64,000 nucleotides of DNA from Fasciola hepatica (GCA_948099385.1 CANUEZ040000168.1:5495001-5559000); one strand, 5' to 3'. Positions 23,196 to 36,505 are shown, counted from the stretch's first letter. A program made the numbers and translations. The notes: a model not told the origin generated them from the letters alone.

Positions 23196-26100
23196 ACTCG
23201 CGATAAAAAATTTCAGTTGCCGCTTTAAATTACTCACTTGATAATTTATTTTGGCAAAGAATCTAATTACAAGTGGGCTCCCCGGAAACGAGCTTGGAAC
23301 CATGATAGTTTATTTTTATTGGATAATGGTGACCCGTTGATTTTCTTCTCATAATCAACGTGGTCTACACTTTTAAATTTCTTTCCTCAGACGAACACGA
23401 GTGTGACTCTTCCTAACTACAGTAGACCACCAGTTGACTCCAATCCGCACCTGCAAGTCCTCAGGTAAAGTTAGTTGACCAATGATCTTTGCGGTTATCA
23501 CAAGGGGTGAATATTCTTAAGCTTGGCATACGACGGGAGTACATATCGATGCTGTGCCTTTTCACGTGACCAGATCAAATTTAGGTACGAAACTACCCTG
23601 GTACACTTCCTCTTGAAGAGCCGAACAAACCTGCAAATAAATTCCGTGGTCTTAAGGTATATCTGTACAGTTCTTTCACATATGTTTAACAGTTGTTCTG
23701 ACCGAGGTCCACCTAATGAAACCGGTCCACAGGAATCACATATCTATGCAAGAAGCGGATTTAATAAATGCTTCCACAATCAGAAACACGGGGCACTGGA
23801 GTACCATTTTAGGAATGCTGTTTTCCTTTCCAATACACTGTGTCATGCAAAGTTATGCTATTGTAAAACGTATTAAGGGGTTTGAAGCTGCATGAACGTT
23901 ATTCACAGGTAGAAAAACAGCAAGAAATATCTTTCGTTGTCCGTAGTCTGTCATATCACTTTTGATATCCAGTCGTTCGCCATAATTCAATGACAATTAT
24001 TTTGTAGCTGGACCTGAGTGTAACCATTCACGAATCATGCCACGAAACTCGCAGGTGCAAAGTTCAGTCAAAGCTTTCGTAATTTGTGCTTTACTTGAGG
24101 CTGTTTGTTGAAGAAACTGTGCATTGGAGATCTTATTTCAAACAGTAACTACGCAAAGATTTGTAAAAACGCGAATAAGATCCAAGCAAAATCAGCAGTA
24201 CATCGTTTAACAAATCCACCAGTATAACAATAAAAGGATGCTTTTGATTAGCCCATTGAATGATTTTTCGGCTCTGATATCCATTTCGTTGTTGAAAGGT
24301 TTCCCCTCAACATGACTGTAAAGGAAGCACGAATCATTTCTGTAAGCCTTCTGCTAACTTTCTTCTGAGCAGAACCAAGATTCAAGTGACCACATGTCAG
24401 TAAAAATCTCTTCTTGGATTTTGCAAAATCGGTAGTAAAGTAACAAGTAAATATTTTGCAAAAGAACAATAACTACTTTATTCTGAACGACAAGTTTATT
24501 CAATTTGCAATTCCGTTTACCATGCTAGATTTCTTGTGTGCATTAACCGGTAACTTCTGTTTTATGGAATGTAAGATACCATCAAAAAACTGTCACTTTG
24601 CAAAGGTGATACTTAGGGTAGAAAGTATTTTTCAAACCTATGGGTTTTAAACTGATCTATGAGGATTTCATTATCACGTAGACCTACGAGTGATTCGAGG
24701 CGATTAAGGCTTCCAAGTGGGGATTATCTAGCAACGGTTGCTCGTTTTTTCTCCGTACACCTTACAAACAACAAACAACAATCGACATTCTCAACTTTTT
24801 ATTCTCCGTTCCCAACCATGTTTACTTGATAGAACTAAACCGCACGCGTATCAGCGGAAAATGTAATGCATAATGAATGGTCGCACCAACTCGCCAGTCG
24901 ATCAGGGCACTGTAGCCGGAACCTGAACTGCTTGAATAATTCAGCACGTAGAGCAAAAACCGATCTGACTGCTGCCTACTTTTGGAAACAGTTCACTGAT
25001 GAGAGGATTCCATCCTTCGTGGAGTTACCTATTGTTCGAACGAAACAAGCACATCTTCTGTAAGAACTTTTTCTGCCCCGTCTGCTCCCGAGAAGTGGAA
25101 ACCAGGGAAACACAAGTGTTAGTCTGCAGTAAAATATAGACAGTGTTCCTATTTTCACCACACACACACACACGTAGCATGGATGAGCAATACAACTGAT
25201 CTTCAACAACGTCGTTTAGCTGGGAGAAACACGTCCTACTTCTCAGAAATAGAAAGTATTCTGACACGTTTTTTTTCTTATTATTTTGCCTTTGCCGGTC
25301 TGGAAAGAAGACTCTAACAGATTTTGAAGAGGAATTGAGTGTAGTTATTCGACAGCCTCTTTCGTATTTCCTGATATGAGGATCAAGGGCTGACTGTTCG
25401 GTAAAAGTGATAAATCAAAACGTGAACAACCTCGAGAAAGTACAATTAAATGGCTTTTAAATTTGTTGCTTTCTGACACGAGCTGTCGACTCAACTGACA
25501 CACATGATGTCCAAAACAAATCCGACCAATACATTTTCATGAATCTAGTTTCCAGTAACATTACCGAAATAGTAGGACTTTACTTGCTTATGGAACTCAA
25601 CGACAGCATAACACTGAAAGACTGGTTTTAATCCGCCTGGGCGTTACTGAGAGAAAAATGCAATGCACGAAAAGACTATATTCCGAGGTCGTGTGATTTC
25701 ATTGTCGTCAAAGAGTCTTTCTAAATCACTAATAATCTGTGAAAATAACGAATGAAGGAGAAACCGGCAGTGCATGTTTTGCTGCTTTTTATGCTCTAAT
25801 TTGACCAAAAAGCTGACTACGTTCTCTGTGTTGAACGGCAAACCTAGCAATTCCGGAGTAGATAACTTACCCATTCGGCAGCTTTTGGTGATTTGTCTTT
25901 ATTTAATTAAAAAACGAAGAAAGCTTTGTTAGTCGAGTAAGAATCATAATAATAATGACCACAAATAGACCAACAAATTCTGAACTAGTTAACATTGAAT
26001 GGCACCAAAAAAGTATATGTGTAATGCTCACAACAAGGGGATAAAACCACAAAACGGAAAATTCACGTGATGATCATTCGTATGTAAAATACTTTTTATA

Positions 26101-26435
26101 ACTTGAATAATCCTATGAGGACATGAGGAAGAACAGTGTCAGTGAGTAACAGATCATTTCCAATAGTTCCAAATTTTGAACATACGTATCTTTCACTTAA
26201 CAACGGTGCAGTTGGTTGACGGTGGGCTGGATTGAAGTCAACGGTTTGAAAGTTAAAAATGAAGCAGAAAGTTTGGATTTTTGGTTTAATACAAGTGAGC
26301 TTGAGTAGTTTTCTTCGTCGTTGTTTCCGTCTTTGCTCAGATCTGTTTGATTCTCTGATAGGTGCTCTGTTGCACACATCAAGTTGTCAAGATGACGGAT
26401 ATTTTGAATTACTACTTTCTCACTGTTGTCTGAAG

Positions 26436-26437
<2 letters not shown>
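23196..26437. other. No supported gene; short CA run
   Basis: No supported gene. A 117-codon plus-strand frame (23523-23876) and a 76-codon minus-strand frame (25644-25874) have no recognisable domains. The latter contains a good acceptor and a good donor-like GTAAGTT, but not in a workable order. A (CA)8 run is at 25158-25173. Confidence 0.4.

Positions 26438-26476
<39 letters not shown>
26438..26476. repeat. (TA)n microsatellite, about 39 bases
   Basis: Pure alternating A/T tract just beyond the 3' side of the minus-strand SINE-like fragment at 26480-26625. Confidence 0.95.
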
Positions 26477-26479
<3 letters not shown>

Positions 26480-26625
26480 CTACTTGCTTCATTATACGAT
26501 AAAATGCAACAACTATTTGAAGAAAGGCAGCCAATGAAAGGATGCCAAATAAGGCAGTGATCATTTGAGGCGAAAATCGAACTCGGGTGCACGATGATGA
26601 CCCTTTTCGCAACGGCCACCAGCAA
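26480..26625 (-). repeat. SINE-like (tRNA-derived) fragment
   Basis: The plus strand reads GAAAGGATGCCAAAT..GGCAGTGATCATT..CGAA.ATCGAACTCGGGTGC. This parallels GAAAGGCTGCCAAA..GTGGTCGTCAGTGG..GAGTCGAACCCGAGTCGC at 23090-23150. The B box is decayed. Confidence 0.45.
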
Positions 26626-26984
26626 CCAAACCAAACATTTTCTTCTCCTTCGTTTACCTCATTGCCGAAAATTGGGAACAGTATTCCAGGATTCTGCAGG
26701 TGGATGACAGGTTCCGTGAGGAAACGGTCCTTTTTACCAGCCGTGCAAAAAAGTGGAATCCGGTTTATAAGTCAACAGTCCTTATTAAATCCCAGTAGCA
26801 TTACTGGGAAATCTGAAGGACCAGATGCCATCGAACTGGAATTTGGTAGAACATGCTCGCCCATATCATTCAAGTGACAAACCAAATAGAAGTATTTTGG
26901 AAATAATGCGTCGAGAAGTAACGGTGAATGAAAGACCGAACAAGGATATCACGATATGAAATATTTCATCATGGTGAATGGAAG

Positions 26985-27145
26985 ATCAAGTGACCATTGA
27001 AAATCATGGAAGCACTGTACAGCTAAGTCATCCATGCAGGGAATTATCAGCAGTGCATACCTCACTGGGACTCGAATGGAATGTGAACTACTGCGCTTTG
27101 AAAACCATGGTCATCAGGCTAGTTTGGACGGTTATCTTTTTTTCA
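26985..27145 (+). repeat. Dispersed repeat related to 20185-20340
   Basis: Shared words in the same order: TGAAA.(A/T)CATGGAAGCA.TGT.CA, then GTAGGGATCATCAGCAATGCA against GCAGGGAATTATCAGCAGTGCA, then a TCA(G/C)T block. After that, similarity becomes patchy. At 20 kb the same segment forms the left part of the inverted-end element. A TA tract starts about 100 bases downstream. Confidence 0.5.
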
Positions 27146-27239
27146 ACTGGTTCTGATCGCTGAGCTTTGCGTTTAGGTAGCAAACGTTCCATCATCATTA
27201 GTCGAGATGACAATCAGAGCGCAGTTAGCAACCCCCGTG

Positions 27240-27242
<3 letters not shown>

Positions 27243-27295
<53 letters not shown>
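27243..27295. repeat. (TA)n microsatellite, about 53 bases
   Basis: Uninterrupted alternating A/T. The overlapping open frame reading IYIYIY is a by-product of the repeat. Confidence 0.95.
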
Positions 27296-27296
<1 letters not shown>

Positions 27297-27659
27297 GGGG
27301 CTTGCTCCTCGATTCGACTTTGCCCTCTCAATTGACCTTGATCTTACCAAATTAGTTGAGTTAGTTGAACTTATTGCATATCAAGAGACAGCAAATGCGA
27401 TTCAGTTCAATGTGTTTACCGATCGAATTTTTCAACTATATCAGGCTTCCAAGAAATCCCGTGCATATCTCGTTGTTGGTCTTTCCAGAGTATTACCCTG
27501 CTCCCGACTAAAACTGTGCCTCTCGGAAGGATATTATGTAAAATGGATCACAGCTTTTTGTAGCTAATTTGCTTTCATGCATTTTTTTTGGCAACCCTGC
27601 TCCCAGAATGACCAAAGCAAAATTCTCACAGCCCTTGCTTTTCATCTTGCATATCAAGT

Positions 27660-28390
27660 TTCTTCTTTTTTTCCTTTTTCAGTTAATCCTTCGACCTTGA
27701 TGTGATTCTTCTCAAGGTCACTGTTGGTTTGTGAGCCGCCATGATGTCTTGTGGTTGAAGGAATCTTGCGTACACTTCGGATAATTTTTTCAAGCATGGC
27801 AGTCCATCCTTCGGTTACGTTGCGTTCCCTGACTAGGTTAATTTCTGATTCGGTGTACTCTTCTTCAAATGAAGTTCCCTTGATTTCCATTCCATTGGAA
27901 AATATTAAATGTTATTACTGTTCTTGCGTTCCAAGTTCCATTGCACTCCGGTAAGTTTTAGCCATTTTGAACAGAGTTCGGATGCAAGACTGCTTGTTGC
28001 TTTTTGGATGCTTACTACTGAAACTCATTATTTGGTCCGTGTGCATTGGCTTCTAATATACAGAAGTCTGCAATGTGCCATTGCCTTTTCTTCTGACCAA
28101 TACCTCCAGGAACGGCAGTTCTCATTTCTTCTCCATCTACACTGTGAACGTGGTATCATTGAAGACATTGTTGATTGTTGAATGTGCCTTTTTCAATATC
28201 CAAGAGCGTGACATTTACGAATGTATTGTCCACAGATATGATCTAAAGTTCTGGTGCAACCCTCTGTAAAACAATTTTCTCAAGGGTTTCCATCACAGTC
28301 TCTGAAAAAGTCCGGATATCGGTGATCCCGTCAGAGTGCCTTTTATTTGTTCGCAGACAGAGCCATCGAGTTTGAAGCGTGTGCACAGGC
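27660..28390 (-). pseudogene. Penelope-like element reverse transcriptase fragment (lineage 1), inactivated
   Basis: Conceptual translation of the minus strand gives successive reverse transcriptase blocks in different frames. First is DGSVCEQIKGTLTGSPISG (the PLE motif normally read as ...IKGTPMGSPISG), then SVDNTFVNVT at the catalytic YVDDTFV position (28207-28238). Then come INNVFND, ELPFLEVLVRRK, a SVY*KPMHTDQI block and SCIRTLFKMAKTY. Frames change several times and stop codons interrupt the reading. The catalytic motif has both Y to S and the second D to N. No GIY-YIG part was found downstream, so the copy is truncated at both ends. The GSPISG/YVDDTFV style differs from the other four copies. 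Confidence 0.85.
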
Positions 28391-29647
28391 ATCAGTTCAT
28401 CAGTTCACTAACTGTTTGTGTTTTCAACGATTGGTCTGGATGGTATTCCTGAAAAAGTTCCCTTATTGATTTTTGCTAGGTTCGACTCAATTGAACAACC
28501 TCAACTTGAATTACAAAGTGCACTAATTTTCAAGGGTACTGGTTCTCAGCGGTATGTCTATCATTCACACCACGTGATATAGCACATTTCCACCACTGTC
28601 CTTTGACGGCAATAGCCAGTCACCGGCACAGAGGTTGACTCATACGACTGATGTATTCTCCATAGGATTCCTAAATAAAACGAAGCCAATGCGTTACAAA
28701 TAACCTAACGAGGTTTTTACATGAATGTTTTCAAAAGTATCAGTTGTCTTTGATATATGGACTATTTACCTTGATTTACCCACACATAACTAACGGTTGA
28801 AAATCGTGGATGCTACGTACTGCCATTTAGTCCTTGTTACTCACCTTCTGCAGCGCCCTTCCATCAAGCATTTTTATTACACGGTAAATCACCTCATATA
28901 ACAATTCGATATCCTACCACTCTGGTGAATCATATCTTTGAAGAGAGATATTATCTATGTTCTGGTCTGGTATGGTTGGCCGGTTGAGACAACACACAGA
29001 AGATGAGCGTCGTCTAGGAGGGGTCAGTAAGTTTACCGTGCCAAAACAGAAATGGAATAAACCAGAACAGCAGACAAGTGGAGTATTTCGTGTTGTGGAG
29101 ATCTCTGGCGACGCAAGCCTGTGAAAACAAAAAAGCCTATAGTGCAGTTCACGATCTGCAGTATCACGAGTAGTAGGGGATTAGATCTGTGTGATGAGAT
29201 TCATTATGCAGTTTCAGCAATCATCTTAACAAAGATAAAACAACTGTACAGTGCTTCCCCGGTTTTAAATGCTGAATTGAACGATGAAACTACTTGATGA
29301 ATCATATACACATCTGCAGTATCGTCAATAAATGGCAGAACTACGAAACTGGGACAGTCCAAAGTTGTATTGTATATTTGACTGACGTTTTTCTGTCCTG
29401 AGCAATAAAGATCTTTGCATTCGATCATCCAATGTTTGATCCCATCATTGAGTCGAGGTGCACTAAAAGCATTTTTGTATCTCTCTGAGCACACTTTTTT
29501 GGTTGACCGTGACTTTCCCAAGGGAAAGTTTGAGTCTGCATTTTCTCCCAGTAGGGTGAAGACAGACGACACATGCACTCCAAATTTAGCAATACCACGC
29601 ATAGGCGTTCGTGGGAAATCCCAGAAAAATGAGGACGCGGTAAAAGC

Positions 29648-29649
<2 letters not shown>
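28391..29649. other. No supported gene; an inverted-end-like word at 29188-29208
   Basis: No gene supported. GATGAGATTCATTATGCAG at about 29193-29211 matches the end of the element at 20155, so a fragment of that family may lie here. The 174-codon minus-strand frame (29204-29728) owes its start to translated TA repeat and is otherwise unrecognised. Confidence 0.4.

Positions 29650-29722
<73 letters not shown>
29650..29722. repeat. (TA)n microsatellite, about 73 bases
   Basis: The longest TA tract in the window. A shorter one (29812-29826) follows 90 bases later. Confidence 0.95.
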
Positions 29723-29725
<3 letters not shown>

Positions 29726-29944
29726 CACTAGAATCTAATTTGAAGCGTCTGGAGTGTGAATGGATACTCTTCATTGAAGAGCCCACAAATGAATCACAAC
29801 TGTGATTTCTCATATATATATATATTGTAGGGGGCTAGATTGTTAAAAAATGCACACGATCTTCTGATAAGCTAGATTTGTTCTCAAACTTGACAACATT
29901 TTTGCAAAACCACACACTTTTATGTCTCCGATAAATAGCTAGCA

Positions 29945-30250
29945 GTGCCGGGGTATTAGAACATTAGCCCTTGTGGCATGCGAGTAAGCGGTGAGCCAAT
30001 ATGCACAAATTTTGGACGACACCCTTTCTGCCAACGGCAGTCGGCTGCACCTATGACAAAATATGAGCGTCTGAAAGGAAAAAGAAACGAAATTTATTTA
30101 CTTTGGCAAAACCTAAAGTTGATTGAAACACTACGTTCAAACACACCAATAATCCATCGGTCTACCTTTATTCTTTAGGATTTTTCAGAGTCTCATCTGC
30201 ATGGAGTCAGCGACGATGATTGTGCAATAAATTTGTAACCTATGCAGCAT
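29945..30250 (+). repeat. Dispersed repeat family X, copy 2
   Basis: Second copy of the repeat at 6345-6620, same orientation. The best preserved part is the end, AGGATTTTTCAGAGTCTCATC followed by CATGGAGTCA..ATGAT.GTGCA. Upstream blocks match at lower identity. Confidence 0.6.
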
Positions 30251-31129
30251 CAAAATGTTTGCTTCTGATCCTCATTGTCCTTGTGGAAGTAACCCATCGA
30301 CTCCTTCCCTCTGAACAAAGGAAAAGTTTTCAATTTTGCCAAATCTTCGTGGTTGGTGTTAATTGAACAAACCGGACCTTGAAAGTGTGCACACCATCGC
30401 AAGATTATAAGTGAATAATGAAGAGACAAATCGTTTTTGCTCGAAATTTTTACGCACCTCTGGTGAAATATTCTACGAAGCTTTATCTTGAAAAACTATG
30501 GCCCAGTCAGATGGCATATTTTTGACGAATTTACGGGATTTTTCAGACTTACAGGTGGAGATGACCCCGTAGATCAAGGTACCTAAAACTAGAGACTGCT
30601 AACTAGATGAACCGTATTTTATTCCTAACCAAAATAATAGTTTTGGTCGACTCAATATCTCGGTATTCTGTAAGATAATTTCACAGGAGAGTTTGTTGAT
30701 ACAGAAGACGTTTTCTGGTCATTCTGTAGCCCTTCACACTCTATGCATTAGCTCACGAAAAAAGCCATCTCCAAAATGACAGTCTTCATGATCTGAACTC
30801 CCTTGATAAAACCGAAACGTGCCGTCCACTCTTGGGAGGAGTCCGATGCAGGCTTTATGTCAGGTGTTACTAGCCGCACTTAAAATAGGAAACAATTTTT
30901 TGGAGGCCTAAATTTGGATAAAGAAGCCAAAAGCATTGGTCAGCACAATATATCCAAGATCATTCCGCTACTTCTTGGCAAGGGCTAGCTGCAGTCACTG
31001 TAATTAATTATATTGTCAGAATGAAACTTAAAATGAAAGAGGCAATTTTTCGGTCAAACATACATAAACATACTAAAGAAATAAGTGAAGGGTGGGGATA
31101 TTTTCACCATGGTAGGGCTAAACCGATGG
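30251..31129. other. No supported feature
   Basis: Nothing recognisable between family X and the PLE remnant. Confidence 0.4.
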
Positions 31130-32600
31130 TCCTTTGCTTGTGCAAATCACGGCTATGATTATGAACGGCCAGGGCTCCGGCGTGATTTGGACCTCCGGTA
31201 ATCACACTCGAGTGGATGATTTGAAAGACTTTGCTAAGTCTGACACATTGTTTCGGTTTCCACAGATTTTGTGGTCTTGGCGACCTAAGTTTTGATGGTT
31301 TTTGATTACATCAGTGTGACAAAACTGCCTTTCATAAATTTCACGTCATCGGACCGGAATATGTTCGGTTTTTTGACGACGCAACTGTTTCTCAGCACTG
31401 CCTATATAAACTGCTGTGCATCCACAATGAAGTCGTAAACGTATTTGGATTTGGTGGAGGAGAGCTGTGGTTCTTTCACCGCCGGTGTTGGTATCCGGGT
31501 GATTTTGAATTCCACTATTATTTCGGCTTGGTAATGTGTACGTTTGACGGCTGAATTCGGACGATTTTTGATCAATTGACTGATGTTATCACCTTTAAAA
31601 CGCAATTCCAAGACATCCCGCATTTTCAGCACTCCTGGCGACTTCTGTCCATTCTCCTTATATCTGGAGCATTCAGGGATGACCGCGACCGCATAACCGT
31701 TGACTGGTAATGTTTTCTTGACAGCTTTTGTCTCGTTTTCTAAAGTACCCTCGGTACAAATTACACGTTCCCTGCAGAATAGCTTCCTGATAAGTCTGGT
31801 TTTCAAGCAACTGTGGCGAAACTCGTAAAATTCAGACTCTGTCAAAACCAGGTGTCTTTTCGAGGGACTGATCTTCTTATCAGTCCATTCGGTAGGGGCG
31901 AGATTATGATTTGACTGTCTTGGCTTGATTGTCTTCATTGCTCGATGGTAAGGAAGTACTTGAGTGAATCTTAATAAACTGGTTGACCATGCTCTTCCCG
32001 TCTTCTTTGATTCTGCTGATTCTGAATATATCATCAAAAGACCGACGGTGTAGATCGAACCTCTCGATGCTGTCTGTCAGTTTGTGTTCGAGTTCGGCAA
32101 CGAAGATGTCTGCCAGTATCGGTCCCCATAGGCTATCCATAGCCACCTCATCTATTTTTGTATACCGCTGACAGAGAACGTTGACCCTAACATTGGAATT
32201 GCAGAGTGGTAACAGTCTCCCCAATTCGTCGAACGGTGAACCAATTCGTAGGTCGTTTTGCTCAGTTGTTCGACGGATTATATGGACAGCCTCATTGGAC
32301 GGGATATTAGCGAATAAGGAGTTGATTTCCATGGTACATAGTTCGTGGTTCCTTGTACTTCTATCTCTCAGCAATATATGGATGCCAAATTTGACCTCGA
32401 TAGTATTTCTGACTGGTTTCCGCAACACTGCCGGCAATTCGGCATAATCACTCTGTGGCGAGTTGATCATTGAGATTATTGATATCAGTGATGTACTTAT
32501 TTTTGTAGGTTTGGAATACCGTATATTTGCTGTCCGAGTTCTTCTTGCAAGTAGGTATTTGGCATCTGATTCTTGAATTGCATTTTCCTGTATCACGGTC
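31130..32600 (-). pseudogene. Penelope-like element, reverse transcriptase to GIY-YIG (lineage 2), frameshifted
   Basis: The frame 31904-32596 runs through the fingers and palm of a PLE reverse transcriptase. It has a diverged SMINSPQSDYAELPAVLRKPVR block, MEINSLFANIPSNEAV, IDEVAMDSLWGPILADIFV (normally DGVAMGSPLGPLLADIF) and LHRRSFDDIFRI at the catalytic YVDD position (Y-V changed to S-F, both aspartates kept). A frameshift near 31990 moves the reading to 31402-32037, which continues with RKLFCRERVICTEG, NGYAVAVI and LELRFKGDNISQLI, the connector to the nuclease. Then YDFIVDAQQF and, one frame over, LYIGSAEKQLRRQKTEHIP are remnants of the GIY-YIG endonuclease (about 31330-31440). No region before the reverse transcriptase is recognisable, so it is 5' truncated. 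It cannot encode an intact protein. Confidence 0.88.
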
Positions 32601-35600
32601 CTTCATTACGCAAATATCATATCTTGTTGTTATGGAGCATTTGCTTTCTAGTCTAATTTGAATGTGATTGTGACGTTTAGAATAAGAGTCTCTTCTTTGT
32701 ACCGTGATTTGTCCTTCAAAACAATTCGGGAAATTTTATCTGAGAGCTAAATATCAACCTTCGTGTTATATTTTATGTTTTCGAGTCTTGATACATTATC
32801 CTTGGAAACATCAGACGAAAACTACGGGTTTATCGGATCACTACAAGAGCGAAACACTACGAGAGAGGTTGGGGATTCGCCGTACTCGATGTGTATAAAC
32901 CTTAACGCTCACCAGTTAAGGGTTGGTTTCTTCCGTGCGTGACTTCGTCACGAGTAACAATACTGACACTGGTATCTATGTAAACGGTCTACTCTTGCAA
33001 TTCAGTATGAAAGTCTCATTTAGCTCCTTGGAAGAGGGGGGTAGGAAGTCTTATGAGTTTCATATTTTTGTGACTTGTTATCCTGTATTGGCATCGGTTT
33101 TTGTCGTGAAGCGGTACTCTAGGATGTCACTAAATGCTTCTTCTTTACTGCAGATAAGAAGTTGAAATATTCACACCAACGACAAGTGAAATAAACAGGA
33201 AAGTGCAATTGTATAGCTTCAGCTATTCCCAGAAAGCGGCCAATCCTAAATCAAAAGCAGAAAAACTATAAGTTCCATTTGTTTTCCTTGAACTAAGCGG
33301 TATAAAGGGAAATCATATCCGTCGGGCGGAACATATACTGCTTCTGCTTTACTGTAACAAAGAGTCAATGAAACCTTGTTTGATTGCTCATAGAGAGTAC
33401 AGAAAGATAATAGAGTATTGAAAAAAGCTGGAAAACTAGAGATGGCAAAGCGGTTATTTGAATAAGGTGATTTACCAGAACATTTCGTTCAGAACAAGAT
33501 GCCAGAGAAACCTCGAGATGTATCTGGTCTCTAGATCAAAACCAACTGATTGTTGTGTCCAGCTGCCTTCCAAATGTGACTCAGCCCGAACATGCCTGAA
33601 GTGATGCTTAGAAAAGGTCATCACTTACTCGTTTCCTACGACCTGTCTTCACGCACACGTAGCCAGGCGACCAGAGTGTTACGTAAAACCTAAACACGTA
33701 CTGTTCTCCATAAACTCATTCTAGTTTACGTACACTTTCTAATCGTGTCCAGCAAGCTACGTGGGTCAAAAATCTGGACTTTCTCCATAGAATCAAGGAG
33801 CACATCCCGGCCTTTTCGAATAATGAGGTCAAGAAGATTTTCAGCACTGTGATTCTTGCACATCTAGTTGATTCAGGTGAATGGAGAAGACTCTTTCGAG
33901 GTGATTTACGGGGTCCCTCAGAAAGCTTCGAAGCGAGTTAACACTGAAACTTGGTAACAGCTGAAGCAATGGTGATTCATTTCTGAAAAAAATGTATTCA
34001 TCCATGAAAGCGATTTCATAATTCATGCAGGGTACTTTGTTCCCCAACTAAAGCCGTGTCGAAATACTATGCAGCTTATTTCGTGATCGTGGTACTTGAT
34101 CGGAATTGGCCTAAAGCAGTCAAGAATTACCTTTCCGCATAACTTTCCAGGGTATGAAAAAGTTTCCATCATGAGTCTCTTTGCAGTGTCACGACGCCTC
34201 AGATATTTTCTATTGCCGAGGAAAAAATCTGCTTCTCCGAATCAGTGTTATTTCACGAAATCGTGGTCACCGTTTGGTTGGTTTATTTACCGGCACCGAA
34301 AACGCCTCTTAGACTATTGTTTGAGTTTTGGAATCTAATATGGGTCCATTGTCCTATCAGATTCCATTTAATTTGCCTGAGCTTGAAAATAATGTAAGTC
34401 CGCAAATGCAAAGGGGGCCTGACACACCCACGCCAGAAGGCCTACCTATTGAAGGTCCAGAACAACCCCTACCAAGACAAGGGTAGAGATGGGCCCAAAA
34501 AACGAAGCTGCAAGTTCTTGGGCAGGAAGGCGCTTCGGAACCAACTACCAATGTGGCCGGATGAACGGAAGCTTGAATTTGGAATCACCGGACCCATTTT
34601 CATACTGAGCAAGGTTCACTGGCGCATGTTTTCATGTTTTACCAATCTCAGATGAGTGTGTCGCGGCTCACAAATCTCAAGCCCCAGCCAGCGGTTTCTC
34701 CATGACTGACTGCCCGCCTTTTGTGTTCAGTGACGGACCGAAGCGCACACAAATACACTTCGCTGAGCACCATCTGACTTTCGTCTCTTCTTGATTGCGT
34801 TCCATGATTTGAGTGCATAGCTGCCCATTGCCGGATTCGGTGATTCGTAGCTTCGCTGGTACAATTAATTTTCCGTACCATTTCTCCATAAGCAACACGA
34901 CCATTCCATTCACCAACCACTCCTTGAATAAAATACTACTGAACTAAACATCTCACATGTATTTTGCTTGCAAATATTCACTAGTACGATACATATAAAA
35001 CCGCAGAAACGGGAAAACAAAATTGGCAAAATTAGTCTTGTTAGCCACTTTTATGTTTCCATTTCTGTATCGGATGATTCTCATTTTCTTGATATTGATC
35101 CGTAGGAAGAAGTACAAAATATCGGTGGCTAAATACTGACATCTTCGTAAAACTGCTCGGATCTGGTTGGAATTTTCCACCAGCCACTAAGAAGTTATTC
35201 GTAAACACTGAGTAGAACACAATCAAACGCTGGGTTTCACATGATTGCGGATGGACTTGCTCAAATTACAAACCATTGCTTCAACGCGCAGTGTTCAGTC
35301 GAATGAGGTGTAGCCAGTTCATCACGTGAGCCAGGGAAATGTCACCTTTGGTAGGTGAACTTCGTCAACTCCGTCGCTCTTGGCTCCTGATGTGAGACCC
35401 TTTTGAACCCAGCTATAGTGGTCAGCTGCAAGCTTGCAGTCACGCCATTTTTTAATATCCTTTGCACTTCCTTTACAATCCTAAGATTTACAATCACGTT
35501 TTTGTTTTCAGAGCAGAACTAACCAAAAGTATCATACCAAGATGACAATCGGTGATCATGCTAAGTGAACAAAATTCAACTGACTTTTCGTCAAGAAACC

Positions 35601-36109
35601 AGATCAGGGTTCACGGAGTTCAGCCCGCTTATGAAGTGAACCACAGTGTGAATGACGTCCGTTTTGCGACAGATATTGTGGTGTACAAGTAGATCAAGTT
35701 AATAAGAGTAAGCCACGATGATTTTCATTTCATGGGTTAGCGTTTCCACTTAATTGTAGAGGTGGTATGATGGCTTTTATTCTGGATAAAACAGCTTCGC
35801 CGTGATTCTACATTTTTCTGGTGATAAGCAGATTTTCTGTGTTGCAAAAGGATGCACACCGGATTACATATTACAGAGGAGACAACCAAGCCCAGGAATT
35901 TCAGCGTCTGCACAGCTTGAGATATAAGAAATCAATGAAGACAAGACTATCCGTACAATGTTTCGTGACACGCAACTAGAAGACATATATCACATTTACC
36001 TGTAAGACTTCTCATTTTGGCGGGTCAAAAAGATTTGTTTCAAACCTGTTTTTCGGTGGAGCTAATAACATCTAGCCCCAATTAGTGCAAACAGAATAGA
36101 CAACGTGCA
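32601..36109. other. No supported gene or repeat
   Basis: Several frames of 60-90 codons occur on both strands. A short proline-rich plus-strand frame from 34340 (48 codons, GPDTPTPEGLP) reads like the tail of a retroelement polyprotein, but nothing around it confirms that. Confidence 0.4.
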
Positions 36110-36375
36110 TACTATTCGTCGTGCTAACATTGTAATTAATACTACTACTACGGTTAAGGCGGAAAGTACATACTGCTTTTTGAATAAATAAGTAACTGGT
36201 TGTCTAGAACGCAATTATGGACCGTTGTGGACAGATAACGCACGCGAATATGTGAGAGGAACCGAATGCACGAGGGTAAAAATGAAGGCATATGAACCAC
36301 ATCACTGCGTCCCTCGTCTGGATAATCATTGTCTTCAAGTGAACTAGACCGCTGATAAGCATTTAGAAATTGTTG
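36110..36375 (+). repeat. Dispersed repeat family Y, copy 2
   Basis: Second copy of the repeat at 10200-10546. Both have an ACT-rich stretch, then TACTGCTTTTTGAATAAATAAGTA, then GCAATTATGG. The far end reads ACCACATCACTGC, TCTTCAAGTGAACT and GACCGCTGATAAGCA. Confidence 0.6.
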
Positions 36376-36450
36376 GTACACTCGATTAATTTTGGCGACC
36401 TTCGAACTAGTACTTTTCTATTAGCATGGCACGTCTTACTGGCTGTAACG

Positions 36451-36505
36451 CTACTACTACTAGTAATACTACTCATACTACTATTGCCACTTTTACTACT
36501 ACTCT
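36451..36505. repeat. Imperfect (ACT)n microsatellite
   Basis: Irregular ACT/AAT triplets similar to the trinucleotide stretch at the head of family Y. It may be the start of a further truncated family Y copy. Confidence 0.7.

Noticed and set aside
24998..25022. CTGATGA followed by an AGGAT-TCC-ATCCT hairpin
   Set aside because: The GAAA box is absent, so the hammerhead core is incomplete.
25644..25874. Minus-strand frame with both a good acceptor and a good GTAAGT donor
   Set aside because: The donor lies upstream of the acceptor, requiring a 26-base preceding exon with a weak acceptor; too speculative.
26197..26634. 145-codon minus-strand frame
   Set aside because: Runs through the TA microsatellite (IYIYIY) and a SINE-like fragment; not a gene.
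29204..29728. 174-codon minus-strand frame
   Set aside because: Starts in translated TA repeat; the remainder is unrecognised.
34340..34486. Proline-rich 48-codon frame, like the tail of a retroelement polyprotein
   Set aside because: No reverse transcriptase, integrase or LTR signature around it.
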